64,000 nucleotides of DNA from Novosphingobium sediminicola (GCF_014196525.1 NZ_JACIDX010000019.1:1-64000); one strand, 5' to 3'; numbered from the stretch's first letter, positions 26,179-34,913 are shown. Program-made: numbers and translations. The notes: a model not told the origin generated them from the sequence alone.

Positions 26179-26586
26179 CTACAGCAGGCCGTCGGGGTGG
26201 CCGGATCGCCGCGTTTGCCGAGCCATGACCGCAGCATTAAACCGTTCTACCACCTCGAGCAGTTCATGCTCGAGGTCCCACAGATCGTCCTGCATCAACA
26301 ATTCGCGCGGTATCATCATCTTATGCTCGCTCGCCAATATTGGAATAAACAGGTGAGGCGTCGTCATGCCCAGCGAATGGGCACAGCGCACATGATCCTC
26401 GATCATTGAATGGGGCGAGCCGCCTTCGATTTCCCGAAGCCAGCGCTCGCTGCGCTCCACCGCCTGCGCCAGATGGCGCTGGGTAACACTGTCCCTGCGG
26501 CGTCGGCGTTCGATCAGCCTGCCCGACAGCGACTTGATCTCGGAGAAAATGTCACCGTCGCTTCTATAAGACATCCGAAGCACCAT
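26179..26586 (-). CDS. XRE-like HTH protein upstream of gntR
   Basis: The 135-residue protein carries a Cro/C1-like HTH at about 20-75 (RRRRDSVTQRHLAQAVERSE, RWLREIEGG). A C-terminal helical segment follows (DDLWDLEHELLEVVERFNAA). ATG 26586 has GGGAG at 8 nt, so it is preferred to the TTG at 26640. It sits 10 nt upstream of the GntR gene and likely forms a regulatory pair with it. Whether it regulates the lasso genes is inferred from position. Confidence 0.65.
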   Translation of the reverse strand: MVLRMSYRSDGDIFSEIKSLSGRLIERRRRRDSVTQRHLAQAVERSERWLREIEGGSPHSMIEDHVRCAHSLGMTTPHLFIPILASEHKMMIPRELLMQDDLWDLEHELLEVVERFNAAVMARQTRRSGHPDGLL

Positions 26587-26659
26587 CTGCAGGTCTCCCT
26601 GACAGCGGCCCAAAGTCCAGAATGCATCGCCCGACGCCAAGCTGGTGCATAAAAATTAA

Positions 26660-26911
26660 TTGGTCAACCAGCAACTTATCGCAAGCACGAGAGTAATTTT
26701 ATTGTTTCTGTTCGTGATACGCGCCGTTGCAATGCCTGCAGTCCTGCCTGCCGTCGATCACAATAGCACACTATCCGCTGCGATATTCCATGGTCACGGA
26801 CCTGATCCGCTCAACCACGCCTCCACCGATGGCCAGCATCGGCAATGCCGTCTTTGCGCGTTAATGTCAGGGAAGAAGATCTCCTTCCGATTCAAAAGCC
26901 TGACCCATTGA
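26660..26911 (+). CDS. Possible small secreted/membrane protein
   Basis: An 83-residue frame with a hydrophobic N-terminus (VILLFLFVIRAVAMPAVL) and a His/Cys-rich segment (DGQHRQCRLC), somewhat like DUF2946-type copper-region proteins. The ribosome binding site is poor and the match weak, so the gene may not be real. It is divergent from the HTH/GntR pair. Confidence 0.3.
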   Translation: MVNQQLIASTRVILLFLFVIRAVAMPAVLPAVDHNSTLSAAIFHGHGPDPLNHASTDGQHRQCRLCALMSGKKISFRFKSLTH

Positions 26912-26991
26912 GAATTACGCCGGCGCGTCGGCTTGCCCCAAAGTGGCGCAAAATGATGCGGAAGTAGAACCAGATCAATTATTCCAGGTGA

Positions 26992-27378
26992 ATGACGATG
27001 TTCTGGAGGCATACCAGTACGTATAAGAACGAAGCCCTGGCAGCCATCCATGAAATGATGGAAGGGCTACGCGGGGCGGGCAGCATTGACAAGCTGACAT
27101 TGCGCCGGTTTGATGAGGCGTGTCTGACTCCTGCAGCGCCGCTGCAGCCCGATGAGATCAAGGCCATCCGCGAGGCGCAGCACGTCTCTCAGACGGTATT
27201 TGCACGTTACCTCAATGTCCCGAAGAACCTCGTTTCCGATTGGGAACGTGACAAGAAGCGGCCAGGCAGGCCGGCGTTGCGGCCACTCTCGATTCTCCAG
27301 CGCAAAGGACCGAAGGCGATGACCTGGCCCGTAAAAATTCATCCGAGTTGCCAGTTTGGAGCAACCTTGATCGATTGA
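26992..27378 (+). CDS. HigA/NadS-type HTH antitoxin-like regulator (orphan)
   Basis: The 128-residue protein matches the XRE-type antitoxins paired with RelE/HigB toxins. Segments seen are YKNEALAAIHEMMEGLRGAG, FDEACLTPAAPLQPDEIKAI, then the HTH VSQTVFARYLNVPKNLVSDW and ERDKKRPGRPALRPLSILQR. In complete systems a HigB/RelE gene lies directly upstream, and none is visible here. The last 25 residues (after QRKG) do not look like the family and may come from a 3' frame change. It may be a remnant antitoxin that still represses its own promoter. Confidence 0.7.
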   Translation: MTMFWRHTSTYKNEALAAIHEMMEGLRGAGSIDKLTLRRFDEACLTPAAPLQPDEIKAIREAQHVSQTVFARYLNVPKNLVSDWERDKKRPGRPALRPLSILQRKGPKAMTWPVKIHPSCQFGATLID

Positions 27379-27772
27379 ACCGCCAGCCGGCGCACGGGAA
27401 CACGCCCGGGTATGGAACGATTTTCGTCTATCAAGGCCCGCCTCATAACCCGCCGCGATCATCATCAGCCAGAAACGGATCATGCCAGCCAGGCTGTGGG
27501 GGGATGCGGTCAGGCGCGCGCGGATCCTCTTGATGCAGGACGCGATATGATCGCCGCTGCTCGCCCTCGCGCAACAGCGCAAGGGCGTCATCGGAGGAAA
27601 GCATGACGCCATTAAACCTGGTAACAAGATGACAAACCGCTCAATGGCAGCATAGGTCATCCATTGCGGATCTGACTCTCCAAAAATGACGGTGGTCGGT
27701 GCAAGCCAGCCAAATCATATGTCAAATCCTGATGCTACGTCACATTCGCGATGCCCACGTAAATTTTACGGG
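27379..27772. other. Intergenic region, no supported gene
   Basis: About 390 bp between the HTH gene and the convergent membrane protein. Frames here lack ribosome binding sites and family resemblance. Nothing convincing was seen. Confidence 0.4.
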
Positions 27773-28087
27773 CTAACCGCTGGTTTTTATAAGGGATCGC
27801 CGCAACAAAAACGTGATCACAAACGGCCAAAAAAGGGTTGCTGCCACATCACCCAATGTATCATGCCATCGCCAGGAGCCATTCGCCACCCGATCAACGT
27901 ATTCGTTCGCTCCCTCAAATAGGGCCGTCACCAAGACGGGAAGCCATGATTTGAGCGACTTTCTGGTCAGAGATGCCGACAGAAGCCAGATGGTGATGCC
28001 CGCATAGGTGTGAGCGAATTTATCAGGCTCCGGGCAGAGACTGACAATCCATCCGATTGTCTCTTCATAAGATTGGGGGAAATTCAT
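27773..28087 (-). CDS. VanZ-like small membrane protein
   Basis: A 104-residue protein with three hydrophobic segments and the arrangement DKFAHTYAG, then ALFEGANEYVDR, then RWHDTLGDVAAT. This resembles VanZ-like and related uncharacterised membrane proteins, where the acidic and His residues line up with a conserved DKxxH...E...D pattern. The function is unknown. ATG 28087 is chosen; a GTG at 28105 would add 6 residues. Confidence 0.55.
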   Translation of the reverse strand: MNFPQSYEETIGWIVSLCPEPDKFAHTYAGITIWLLSASLTRKSLKSWLPVLVTALFEGANEYVDRVANGSWRWHDTLGDVAATLFWPFVITFLLRRSLIKTSG

Positions 28088-28616
28088 AGGCGAAGCTTGT
28101 CGCACTGCAGCATGATTGTCGACAGCTTTCCGGAATGGGGGCTATGGATTGATCTATCGGCCACTTCGGCGACGCCCCAAATGACGCTGATCATGCGCTG
28201 ATTGATCCAATTTGCGGCTCGCGATCACTAATGCCCAAGCTCACCTCCAATAATTGACGGCCACCTCCCACAGGGCGCCGATGTCGTAATTATAGCGGGA
28301 GAAGGGGACCTTGGGGGAATAAGGGGCGGCTGATGACTTCCCAGAAAGAAGAGCCGCCCCGCTGAAATCGGGTAGAATTCAGCACTACCCTCCTTAAACT
28401 CGGAAGACGCAAGGTCAATAGCTTTCAAAGCTGTTCGCCACAATGAAGTCCAAATTTCCGTTACTGTCATCGCCATAATGGTGACTTCTGCAAAAATTGG
28501 ACATCGAGCAGAGAAACGATCAGTATTATCGTACCGAAAAAATGGTCGCGCCCCGCAATCCCTAAGGCCGGTGCGGCGGAGACATCAGCTACCGGACGAC
28601 CGCAAGAGCTCAAGTA
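28088..28616. other. Intergenic region, no supported gene
   Basis: About 530 bp of lower GC between two minus-strand genes. Short frames on both strands have no recognisable product or ribosome binding site. I see nothing that can be supported. Confidence 0.4.
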
Positions 28617-29783
28617 TCAATGCACCGTTACAGCCGGCTCACGGTGATATAAACGCCCGGCAAGCCTCCTGCGTACAGGTTCCTCAATGAAGCGAGCTGT
28701 TATCGCGCCCAGAGCCAGCGAAAGCACGATCGCCGATGCGAATGCGATCCACACCGATAAGCCAAGCCGATTGCAAATCAGCCAGGCAATTTGCCCCACC
28801 GGATAATGAACGCAGTAAAGCGGGAATGAAATCCAACCCAACGCTGCGGAAATGTCTCTGCCCAGCCCCGGTCGGAACCGGATATTGGCTCCCCACACCA
28901 GGAATACAGGGCCAACAAACGTCAGAAAGGCGAGAGGCCATGCTCCCTTCAGCGTGCTGGGAAGCGCGAAACTGGCCATCAGCATTGTGTAGGCGGTGAC
29001 CGGCCTTATGCGCCATGTGAAAGGCGCGAATTGAAGCTTGTTTGCCGATCGAAGGCGCCACAGCAGCACCCCTGTTACAAAACCTGTGACCACGCGCGAA
29101 AGCCCCAACCAGAGATCAGGACGAGCGCCCCCTGAGAAAAAAAATGTATGCCCCCGCTGATGGAAGACAATCGCCGTGAACGGGGTCGCGGCCAGCATCA
29201 CGAACAAGGAGCCCGCCACCATCCCCACGAGAACCCGGTCGGACTTCCTGACCAAGGCCACCAGCATAAGGCTGGCAATAAGTTCGTAAAACAAGGTCCA
29301 CCCCGGAGGATTCAGAGGGAAAGCCGCCCCCTCCAGAGATGTGGATCCTAAAATCAGTCCATAATGGCCGATGTAATCGGGGACCATTGCAAGGCTCAGC
29401 GCGAGGCTTGCTGCAACATCGCCCCAGCCAGACACGGGACCGGCATCGACCGGGCGGAGATGAAGCGAAAGGATCAGCGCGATCATTCCAAACGCCATCC
29501 CGATGGCATACATGGGATAAAGGCGGAGCAGCCTTTTGCGGAAAAAACCGCCCCATTTCGCATCTCGCAGCAAGCCGGGAGTATAGGCCGCAGACAGAAC
29601 GAAGCCGCTGAGCATGAAGAAGAAGTCGACTGCCAAGGGCGCGCATTTGAAAGGCGTAGCCAAGGAATCCGGCCGCGACCATCCCAGCATGGAAAAATCG
29701 GACATGTAATGGAAGACCATTACCGCAATCGCGGCAATGCCGCGCATGCCATCCAATGCAATGAAATGATCTTTTTGGTCCAT
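28617..29783 (-). CDS. Acyltransferase family 3 membrane protein
   Basis: The 388-residue integral membrane protein opens FIALDGMRGIAAIAVMVFHY, the hallmark of acyltransferase-3/OafA-type enzymes (conserved RG and H). It continues with APLAVDFFFMLSGFVLS (the FF-SGF motif), RKRLLRLYPMY and about ten hydrophobic helices. These enzymes move acetyl, succinyl or similar groups onto sugars of O-antigen, exopolysaccharide or other extracytoplasmic acceptors. No glycan genes flank it, so the acceptor is unknown. ATG 29783 begins the conserved part. Confidence 0.8.
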   Translation of the reverse strand: MDQKDHFIALDGMRGIAAIAVMVFHYMSDFSMLGWSRPDSLATPFKCAPLAVDFFFMLSGFVLSAAYTPGLLRDAKWGGFFRKRLLRLYPMYAIGMAFGMIALILSLHLRPVDAGPVSGWGDVAASLALSLAMVPDYIGHYGLILGSTSLEGAAFPLNPPGWTLFYELIASLMLVALVRKSDRVLVGMVAGSLFVMLAATPFTAIVFHQRGHTFFFSGGARPDLWLGLSRVVTGFVTGVLLWRLRSANKLQFAPFTWRIRPVTAYTMLMASFALPSTLKGAWPLAFLTFVGPVFLVWGANIRFRPGLGRDISAALGWISFPLYCVHYPVGQIAWLICNRLGLSVWIAFASAIVLSLALGAITARFIEEPVRRRLAGRLYHREPAVTVH

Positions 29784-30066
29784 GTCGCCCCTGCTGCCAC
29801 GCCAGTCGAACATTCTTTCAAGCGGACTGAGGCCGGAAGCCCGGCGCTCAGGAATTCACGTGCATGAGGAAAGACAAGCCGGCCCGCTTGGGTCTGTCAG
29901 CGAATGACCTTCCGATTGGTCAGCATCCAACAGGTTGCGACCCTCCGTCAACTTGGATCCTGCCAGCCGTCAAAAATGTGGGATTTCGCCGAGGGTATCA
30001 GCCATTTCCAGCAAAGCCTGAAAACGGCGAAGAACCAATATTCCTTGGAAAATCGCGACAGAGAGT

Positions 30067-30228
30067 TTAGCCGATGTGGAAAGCATTTAAGATGCCCGCG
30101 ATGCCCGATTTCGGATCACCCGGCAACAGGCTGAACAGCGCCAGACCGACCGTTGCAACAACGGTCATACACAGGGCAACGACACAAAAAGCGATCACAT
30201 ATTGCCCGGCAATTCGCAGTCGGTTCAT
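30067..30228 (-). CDS. Small single-span membrane protein (53 aa)
   Basis: Fifty-three residues starting MNRLRIAGQYVIAFCVVALC, with one hydrophobic helix (about 8-33) and a C-terminal tail ending NAFHIG. GAAGGAA lies 6 nt before ATG 30228. It lies upstream of the acyltransferase on the same strand. No family was recognised. The good RBS and clear transmembrane helix make a real small protein plausible. Confidence 0.5.
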   Translation of the reverse strand: MNRLRIAGQYVIAFCVVALCMTVVATVGLALFSLLPGDPKSGIAGILNAFHIG

Positions 30229-30397
30229 GGCGGTTCCTTCCGCTCAATGTCAGAATCACAATAAGGGATGGCAATAAGGGGCAGTGACAAGTTCAGGACA
30301 TGGCCACCGCCCCGCCAAGTTGGGGCCTAACCTGACACCAGGAGGGTTGCATAAACCTCTTCAATGTCAACGATAATATCAGCACCTGTGCTCTGTT

Positions 30398-30490
30398 TCA
30401 GCGCGGTGCGGCGATCAGCATGGCAAGAGTCAAAACCCCGACCGTAAGCCATGCCCCAAGAACCATGCGTGCGGGACCGGAAATCTTCAC
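30398..30490 (-). CDS. Possible 30-aa membrane peptide, coupled to the upstream small frame
   Basis: A GTG-started frame of 30 residues (MKISGPARMVLGAW, then LTVGVLTLAMLIAAPR) made mostly of one hydrophobic helix. Its start codon overlaps the stop of the 48-residue frame upstream (GTGA), typical of translational coupling. Function unknown. Confidence 0.3.
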   Translation of the reverse strand: MKISGPARMVLGAWLTVGVLTLAMLIAAPR

Positions 30491-30633
30491 CGAGACTGCA
30501 TGATGATCCGGATGGCAGCACACGCCATGGCCTCAAGTTCAGTATACGGACTATCACGCCTATTTAGCCGCGCGGCCTCCCGCATCGCGACAACCACCTG
30601 CTCCATCAATTCTGCATCGACCATCTGCTTCAT
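30487..30633 (-). CDS. Possible 48-aa helical protein
   Basis: A 48-residue frame beginning MKQMVDAELMEQVVVAMREA and ending AIRIIMQSR, rich in helix formers. No RBS stands out, but the GTGA overlap with the following membrane-peptide frame supports coding. No family was recognised. Confidence 0.3.
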   Translation of the reverse strand: MKQMVDAELMEQVVVAMREAARLNRRDSPYTELEAMACAAIRIIMQSR

Positions 30634-30879
30634 AAGGATCGAATAGCCGATGGGAGGTCTCCAAGATAGCTCCTACCTGCCGCTTCCCGTTCCAAAAGCT
30701 TCGGTCAGCGCCTCTTCAATCTCATATCGCAGCATTTCGACGGGTTCCTCGGGATATCCGCCAGGGCGGGGACGCCGACGTTTACGGCAAATCCCGGCCT
30801 TTGATGCCAGCCCCGCACCCGAGGCAACGCAGAACGAGCCACTGCACCACAAACTATGTCAGGACCGCTTGCCCGCCCG

Positions 30880-31371
30880 TCAGTTTACCGGAACGTCAAT
30901 CATAAGCGTCACATCATGGGCTTCACTATCCCCATTATGGGCCATCGCGGTAAAAGAGATCTGGTTGTTGCCATCAATGGAGCGAATGCTTTCCCAGGTC
31001 GGCCCCTTTCCGTTCTTGCCGATGAAATCGACCGGCGGCTTGCCGGCGCAGGATGTGCCGACACAAGCGTGACCATCAACGGTGCAATATGCATAAATTC
31101 GCGCAGGATTGAGCGATTCCGGCAGGCCAGGCGGCCCTTGTACCGTAATCTGTGCCGTTGCACCTGGAGCAACATTTACAGACTGCGTGATCTGGGCCTC
31201 ATGCGAAGGCTTGCCCGCATGGCAGGAAAAATTTCCTGTGGTATTATAACTGCTTTCCGCGCCCGCCTCGGTGGCCGACGGCGCCGGAATATCATCCGAT
31301 CCGCAGCCTGCGACGAGCGCAAAAAGTGAGCCTGAAGCAACGGCACGAAACAGCTTTGTTGAGCGGATCAT
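30880..31371 (-). CDS. Predicted lipoprotein of unknown function
   Basis: The 163-residue protein has a lipoprotein signal (hydrophobic SGSLFALVAGC, lipobox LVAGC with the lipidated Cys at about 22). A low-complexity linker and a domain with paired cysteines follow (FSCHAG, YCTVDGHACVGTSC). The C-terminal half looks like a beta-sandwich (ITQSVNVAPGATAQITV). It should be anchored in the outer or inner membrane facing the periplasm. No family was recognised. It lies alone on the minus strand. Confidence 0.6.
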   Translation of the reverse strand: MIRSTKLFRAVASGSLFALVAGCGSDDIPAPSATEAGAESSYNTTGNFSCHAGKPSHEAQITQSVNVAPGATAQITVQGPPGLPESLNPARIYAYCTVDGHACVGTSCAGKPPVDFIGKNGKGPTWESIRSIDGNNQISFTAMAHNGDSEAHDVTLMIDVPVN

Positions 31372-31531
31372 TTCTGAGTCCCAAATCAATTTCCATGCTT
31401 TATATGAATTTTTTACATCTGCCTGCAAGCTGTGATTTTCGGTTCTCCCGCAATGATCCGCCTGGCTGATGCTTCGCTGTAGAGGCATGTCGCGTATGAT
31501 CGCCAGGCACGTCAATTGCATCGGCCGGCGG

Positions 31532-32011
31532 TCACACCCGCCTGCCCGGTTTTGACCGGCGCGGGCGCATGGCATCGCGCATCGAAATGCTCGAACTGAT
31601 ACGCCGCACTCCCGGCAGCCGCGAGAGAATTTCGCCATGGATCGCCTCATAGGCCCGCACACTCTCGGTGCGGATGCGCAGCCAGTAGTCAACATCGCCG
31701 GTCATCAGGAAGCATTCGCGCACTTCCGGGCATTGGCGCACGGCGGCCTCAAAGCGCATCAGATAATCCTCGCTCTGGCGGTCCAGCGTCACCTGCACGA
31801 CGACATCGACCGCCTGTTCGCCATCGCCCTCGCCGCCGGTGATGACCGTATAACCCTGAATGACGCCATTGCTCTCCATCAACCGGATGCGGCGCAGACA
31901 GGCCGAGGGCGACAGGCCGACCGTTTGGGCAATCTCGGAATTGGGCTTGCGGGCGTCCTGGCGCAGGATGCGCAGGATGGCGCGGTCGATAGCGTCCATG
32001 ATAAATGACAT
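31532..32011 (-). CDS. Lrp/AsnC-family regulator of alanine catabolism
   Basis: The 159-residue protein has the Lrp HTH (about 5-55: DAIDRAILRILRQDARKPNS, ACLRRIRLMESNGVI) and a C-terminal RAM ligand domain (QVTLDRQSEDYLMRFEAAV, MTGDVDYWLRI). It is divergent from alr, dadA and ridA, so it probably activates that operon in response to alanine, as DadR-type Lrp proteins do. ATG 31999 (MDAIDR) is an alternative start. Confidence 0.85.
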   Translation of the reverse strand: MSFIMDAIDRAILRILRQDARKPNSEIAQTVGLSPSACLRRIRLMESNGVIQGYTVITGGEGDGEQAVDVVVQVTLDRQSEDYLMRFEAAVRQCPEVRECFLMTGDVDYWLRIRTESVRAYEAIHGEILSRLPGVRRISSSISMRDAMRPRRSKPGRRV

Positions 32012-32137
32012 GCTTGCACGCCTTTGTCGTCAAATCTTGCGTATTAAGACCATGGTTAGCACAATCGTCGAATGATCGAGCGTAAATTCCACACATAATG
32101 CGATAGCATCGGCCCACGCAATTTCGTGGAGGCGCAG

Positions 32138-33241
32138 ATGGGCGCAGGAGCAAAGCTGACAATCGACTGGGGTGCGCTGGCGGCCAATTATCGGCTGCTG
32201 CGCCATACCGTGGCCCCCGCGCAAGTGGGGGGCGTGGTCAAGGCCGATGGCTATGGACTGGGTTCGGCGCTCGTGGCCGATGTGCTGCTGGCGCAGGGTT
32301 GCCGCCATCTCTTCGTCGCACTGCTGTGCGAAGCGCAGCCGCTGATGGCCAAGGGCGTGCCGGTCTATGTCCTCAACGGTCTGCTGCCGGGTCAGGAGGC
32401 CGAATGCGAGGCGCTCGGGGCGATCCCTGTGCTCAATTCACTCGATCAGGCGCGGCGCTGGGCCGATCTGGCGCGGGCGCTGGGCCGCCCCCTGCCCGCG
32501 ATCCTTCAGATCGACACCGGCATGTCGCGCATGGGGATGGAGGCCGCCGAGATCGACGCATATCTGGCCGACCCCGCCATGGCGCAATGGCTCGACCTGG
32601 GCTTCCTCATCAGCCATCTGGCCTGCGCCGATGAGCCGGAGCACCCCGCCAACGCCGATCAGGCGGCCCGCTTCCGCACCATAGCCGAGCGTTTCCCCGG
32701 CCTCCCCCGCGCGCTCGACAACAGCGGCGGATGCTTTCTGGAGCGCGGTCATTTCGACCTCGTGCGCGGCGGCATCGCGCTTTATGGCGGCGCGCCCAAG
32801 GTTGGCCCCAACCCGATGCGCCCGGTGGTCGCGCTGGAAAGTGCGATTGCCCAATTGCGCAAGGTGCCCAAGGGCGCGGGCGTCGGCTATGGCATGAGCT
32901 TTCACACCGCGCGCGAGAGCACTATTGCCACGATCCCGGTCGGCTATGCCGATGGCTGGCCCCGCTCGCTGAGCAATCGCGGCGCGGCGTGGATCGCTGG
33001 CCATCGCGCGCCTATCATCGGCCGCGTTTCGATGGACAGCTTCACGCTCGATGTCACCGATGTGCCGGGCGAACATCTCTACCCCGGCGCCCCGGTCGAA
33101 CTGATCGGCCCGCACCAGACCATCGATGATGTGGCGGCTGACGCCGGCACCATCTCCTATGAAATCCTGACCCAATTGAGCCGCCGTCACGAGCGCCAAT
33201 ACATCGGCGCGGCAGCCCTGAGCGAAAGCCTTGTTCCATGA
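32138..33241 (+). CDS. alr: Alanine racemase (catabolic, DadX-like)
   Basis: The 367-residue PLP enzyme has the pyridoxal lysine at K35 (VVKADGYGLG). It also has the barrel motif QIDTGMSRMGM, and the C-terminal domain carries the catalytic tyrosine loop GVGYGMSFHT and VGYADGWPRS. It interconverts L- and D-alanine. ATG 32138 is preceded by GGAGG at 6 nt. Its stop overlaps dadA (ATGA), so racemisation feeds directly into D-alanine oxidation. This is a catabolic rather than cell-wall copy by context. Confidence 0.9.
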   Translation: MGAGAKLTIDWGALAANYRLLRHTVAPAQVGGVVKADGYGLGSALVADVLLAQGCRHLFVALLCEAQPLMAKGVPVYVLNGLLPGQEAECEALGAIPVLNSLDQARRWADLARALGRPLPAILQIDTGMSRMGMEAAEIDAYLADPAMAQWLDLGFLISHLACADEPEHPANADQAARFRTIAERFPGLPRALDNSGGCFLERGHFDLVRGGIALYGGAPKVGPNPMRPVVALESAIAQLRKVPKGAGVGYGMSFHTARESTIATIPVGYADGWPRSLSNRGAAWIAGHRAPIIGRVSMDSFTLDVTDVPGEHLYPGAPVELIGPHQTIDDVAADAGTISYEILTQLSRRHERQYIGAAALSESLVP

Positions 33242-34488
33242 AAATCGCAGTCCTTGGCAGCGGCGTCATCGGTGTCACGTCGGCATGGTATCTGCGCCAG
33301 GCGGGCCATGAAGTGGTGGTGATCGACCGGCAGGACGGGCCTGCGCTGGAAACCAGTTTCGGCAATGCAGGCGAGATTTCACCCGGCTATGCCTCGCCAT
33401 GGGCCGCGCCCGGCATTCCGATGAAGGCGGTCAAATGGCTGATGATGCAGCATGCGCCGCTGATCCTGCGCCCGCGCCCGGATATGGCGATGCTCAAATG
33501 GCTGGTGGCGATGCTGGGCAATTGCAACGCGCGCGATTATGCCATCAACAAGAGCCGCATGGTGCGCCTTGCCGAATTCAGCCGCGATTGCCTGATCGAA
33601 TTGCGCGCCCAGACTGGCATCACCTATGATGAGCGGATGCAGGGCACGCTCCAGCTTTTCCGCGAAGAAAGCCAGTTGGCAGGCATTGCCAAGGATGTCG
33701 CCGTGCTCAAAGCCGATGGCGTGCCGTTCGAGGTGCTGGACAAGGCGGGCTGCATCGCCGCCGAACCGGGCCTTGCGGGCAGCGCCGCGCCGATCGCGGG
33801 GGGCCTGCGCCTGCCCAATGACGAGACGGGCGATTGCTTCAAATTCACCAATGCGCTGGCCGAGATGGCGCGCGCGGCGGGCGTCGAATTCATGACCGGC
33901 ACGCGCATCGCCCGCATCGTCGAGGAAGGCGGACGCATCACAAGCGTCGATACTGATCGCGGCCCCGTCACCGCCGATGCCTATCTAGTGGCCATGGGCA
34001 GCTTTTCGCCCCATCTGGTCCGGCCGCTGGGCCTGAAAGTCCCGGTCTATCCGGTCAAGGGCTATTCGCTGACCGTGCCGATTGTCGATGAACCGCTGGC
34101 CCCCGTCTCGACCCTGCTGGACGAAAGCTACAAGGTGGCGATCACCCGGCTTGGCGACCGTATCCGCATCGGCGGCATGGCGGAAATTTCCGGTTTCAAC
34201 ATGGATCTGCCCGAGGCCCGCCGCGCCACGCTCGAACATTCCGCCGGAACGCTCTTTTCCGGAGCGGGCGATTTTTCCGCCGCGTCCTTCTGGTGCGGGT
34301 TGCGCCCGATGACGCCCGACAGCACGCCCGTCATCGGCGCCACGCGCATCGGCAATCTGTTCCTCAACACCGGCCACGGCACGCTGGGCTGGACGATGGC
34401 CTGCGGTTCGGCCCATGTCATCGCCGACATCATCAGCGCGCGCACTCCGGCCATCGAAACCGCCGACCTCGCGCTCTCGCGCTATTAA
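33238..34488 (+). CDS. dadA: D-amino acid dehydrogenase
   Basis: The 416-residue flavoprotein begins with a Rossmann FAD motif (VLGSGVIGVTSAWYL) and the DAO-type segments GNAGEISPGYASPWAAPG and RLPNDETGDCF. It ends with RPMTPDSTPVIG and NTGHGTLGWTMA, all characteristic of DadA. It oxidises D-alanine to pyruvate and ammonia, passing electrons to the respiratory chain at the inner membrane. It is translationally coupled to alr (4-bp overlap) and followed 14 bp later by the RidA-like gene. Confidence 0.9.
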   Translation: MKIAVLGSGVIGVTSAWYLRQAGHEVVVIDRQDGPALETSFGNAGEISPGYASPWAAPGIPMKAVKWLMMQHAPLILRPRPDMAMLKWLVAMLGNCNARDYAINKSRMVRLAEFSRDCLIELRAQTGITYDERMQGTLQLFREESQLAGIAKDVAVLKADGVPFEVLDKAGCIAAEPGLAGSAAPIAGGLRLPNDETGDCFKFTNALAEMARAAGVEFMTGTRIARIVEEGGRITSVDTDRGPVTADAYLVAMGSFSPHLVRPLGLKVPVYPVKGYSLTVPIVDEPLAPVSTLLDESYKVAITRLGDRIRIGGMAEISGFNMDLPEARRATLEHSAGTLFSGAGDFSAASFWCGLRPMTPDSTPVIGATRIGNLFLNTGHGTLGWTMACGSAHVIADIISARTPAIETADLALSRY

Positions 34489-34502
34489 AAGGACCCGACC
34501 CC

Positions 34503-34847
34503 ATGACCATTACCCGTATCGAACCCGGCAAGCGCATGAGCCAGGCCGTGATCCATGGCGACACGATCTATCTTTCGGGCCAATGCGAAGAAGGCGAGAC
34601 CGTCACCGAGCAGACGCAGGCCGTGCTGGCCGAAATCGAGCGGCTGCTGGCCGAGGCGGGCAGTTCGAAGGCGCATATGCTGATGGCGCAGATCTGGCTG
34701 GCCGATATGGCCGACTTTGCCGCGATGAATGCGGTGTGGGATGCATGGGTGGCCGATATTGCCCCCCCGGCCCGCGCGACCGGCGAATCGAAACTGGCCA
34801 CGCCCGATTACAAGGTCGAGATCATCGTCACCGCCGCCAAGGCGTAA
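34503..34847 (+). CDS. RidA-family protein
   Basis: The 114-residue YjgF/YER057c/UK114-type protein contains ARATGESKLATPDYKVEI, where the Arg binds the imine substrate's carboxylate. RidA enzymes hydrolyse reactive imine/enamine intermediates. Behind dadA it probably clears 2-iminopropanoate formed when D-alanine is oxidised. The N-terminal region (KRMSQAVIHGDTIYLSGQ) is typical of the family. It is the last gene of the alr-dadA-ridA operon. Confidence 0.85.
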   Translation: MTITRIEPGKRMSQAVIHGDTIYLSGQCEEGETVTEQTQAVLAEIERLLAEAGSSKAHMLMAQIWLADMADFAAMNAVWDAWVADIAPPARATGESKLATPDYKVEIIVTAAKA

Positions 34848-34881
34848 GAAATGGCGGCTTGAGTATAGGCCGCCCATGCCC

Positions 34882-34913
34882 CATCATGGTCTTGGGAGAT
34901 CAAGACCATGATG
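34882..34913 (+). promoter_or_regulatory. 13-bp perfect inverted repeat covering the DsrE-like gene's start codon
   Basis: CATCATGGTCTTG and CAAGACCATGATG are exact reverse complements separated by GGAGAT. The ATGs at 34908 and 34911 are in the right arm and the Shine-Dalgarno-like GGGAG lies at the loop. In mRNA this stem would hide the start codon. As DNA it could be an operator. Which of the two is not decidable from sequence. Confidence 0.65.
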
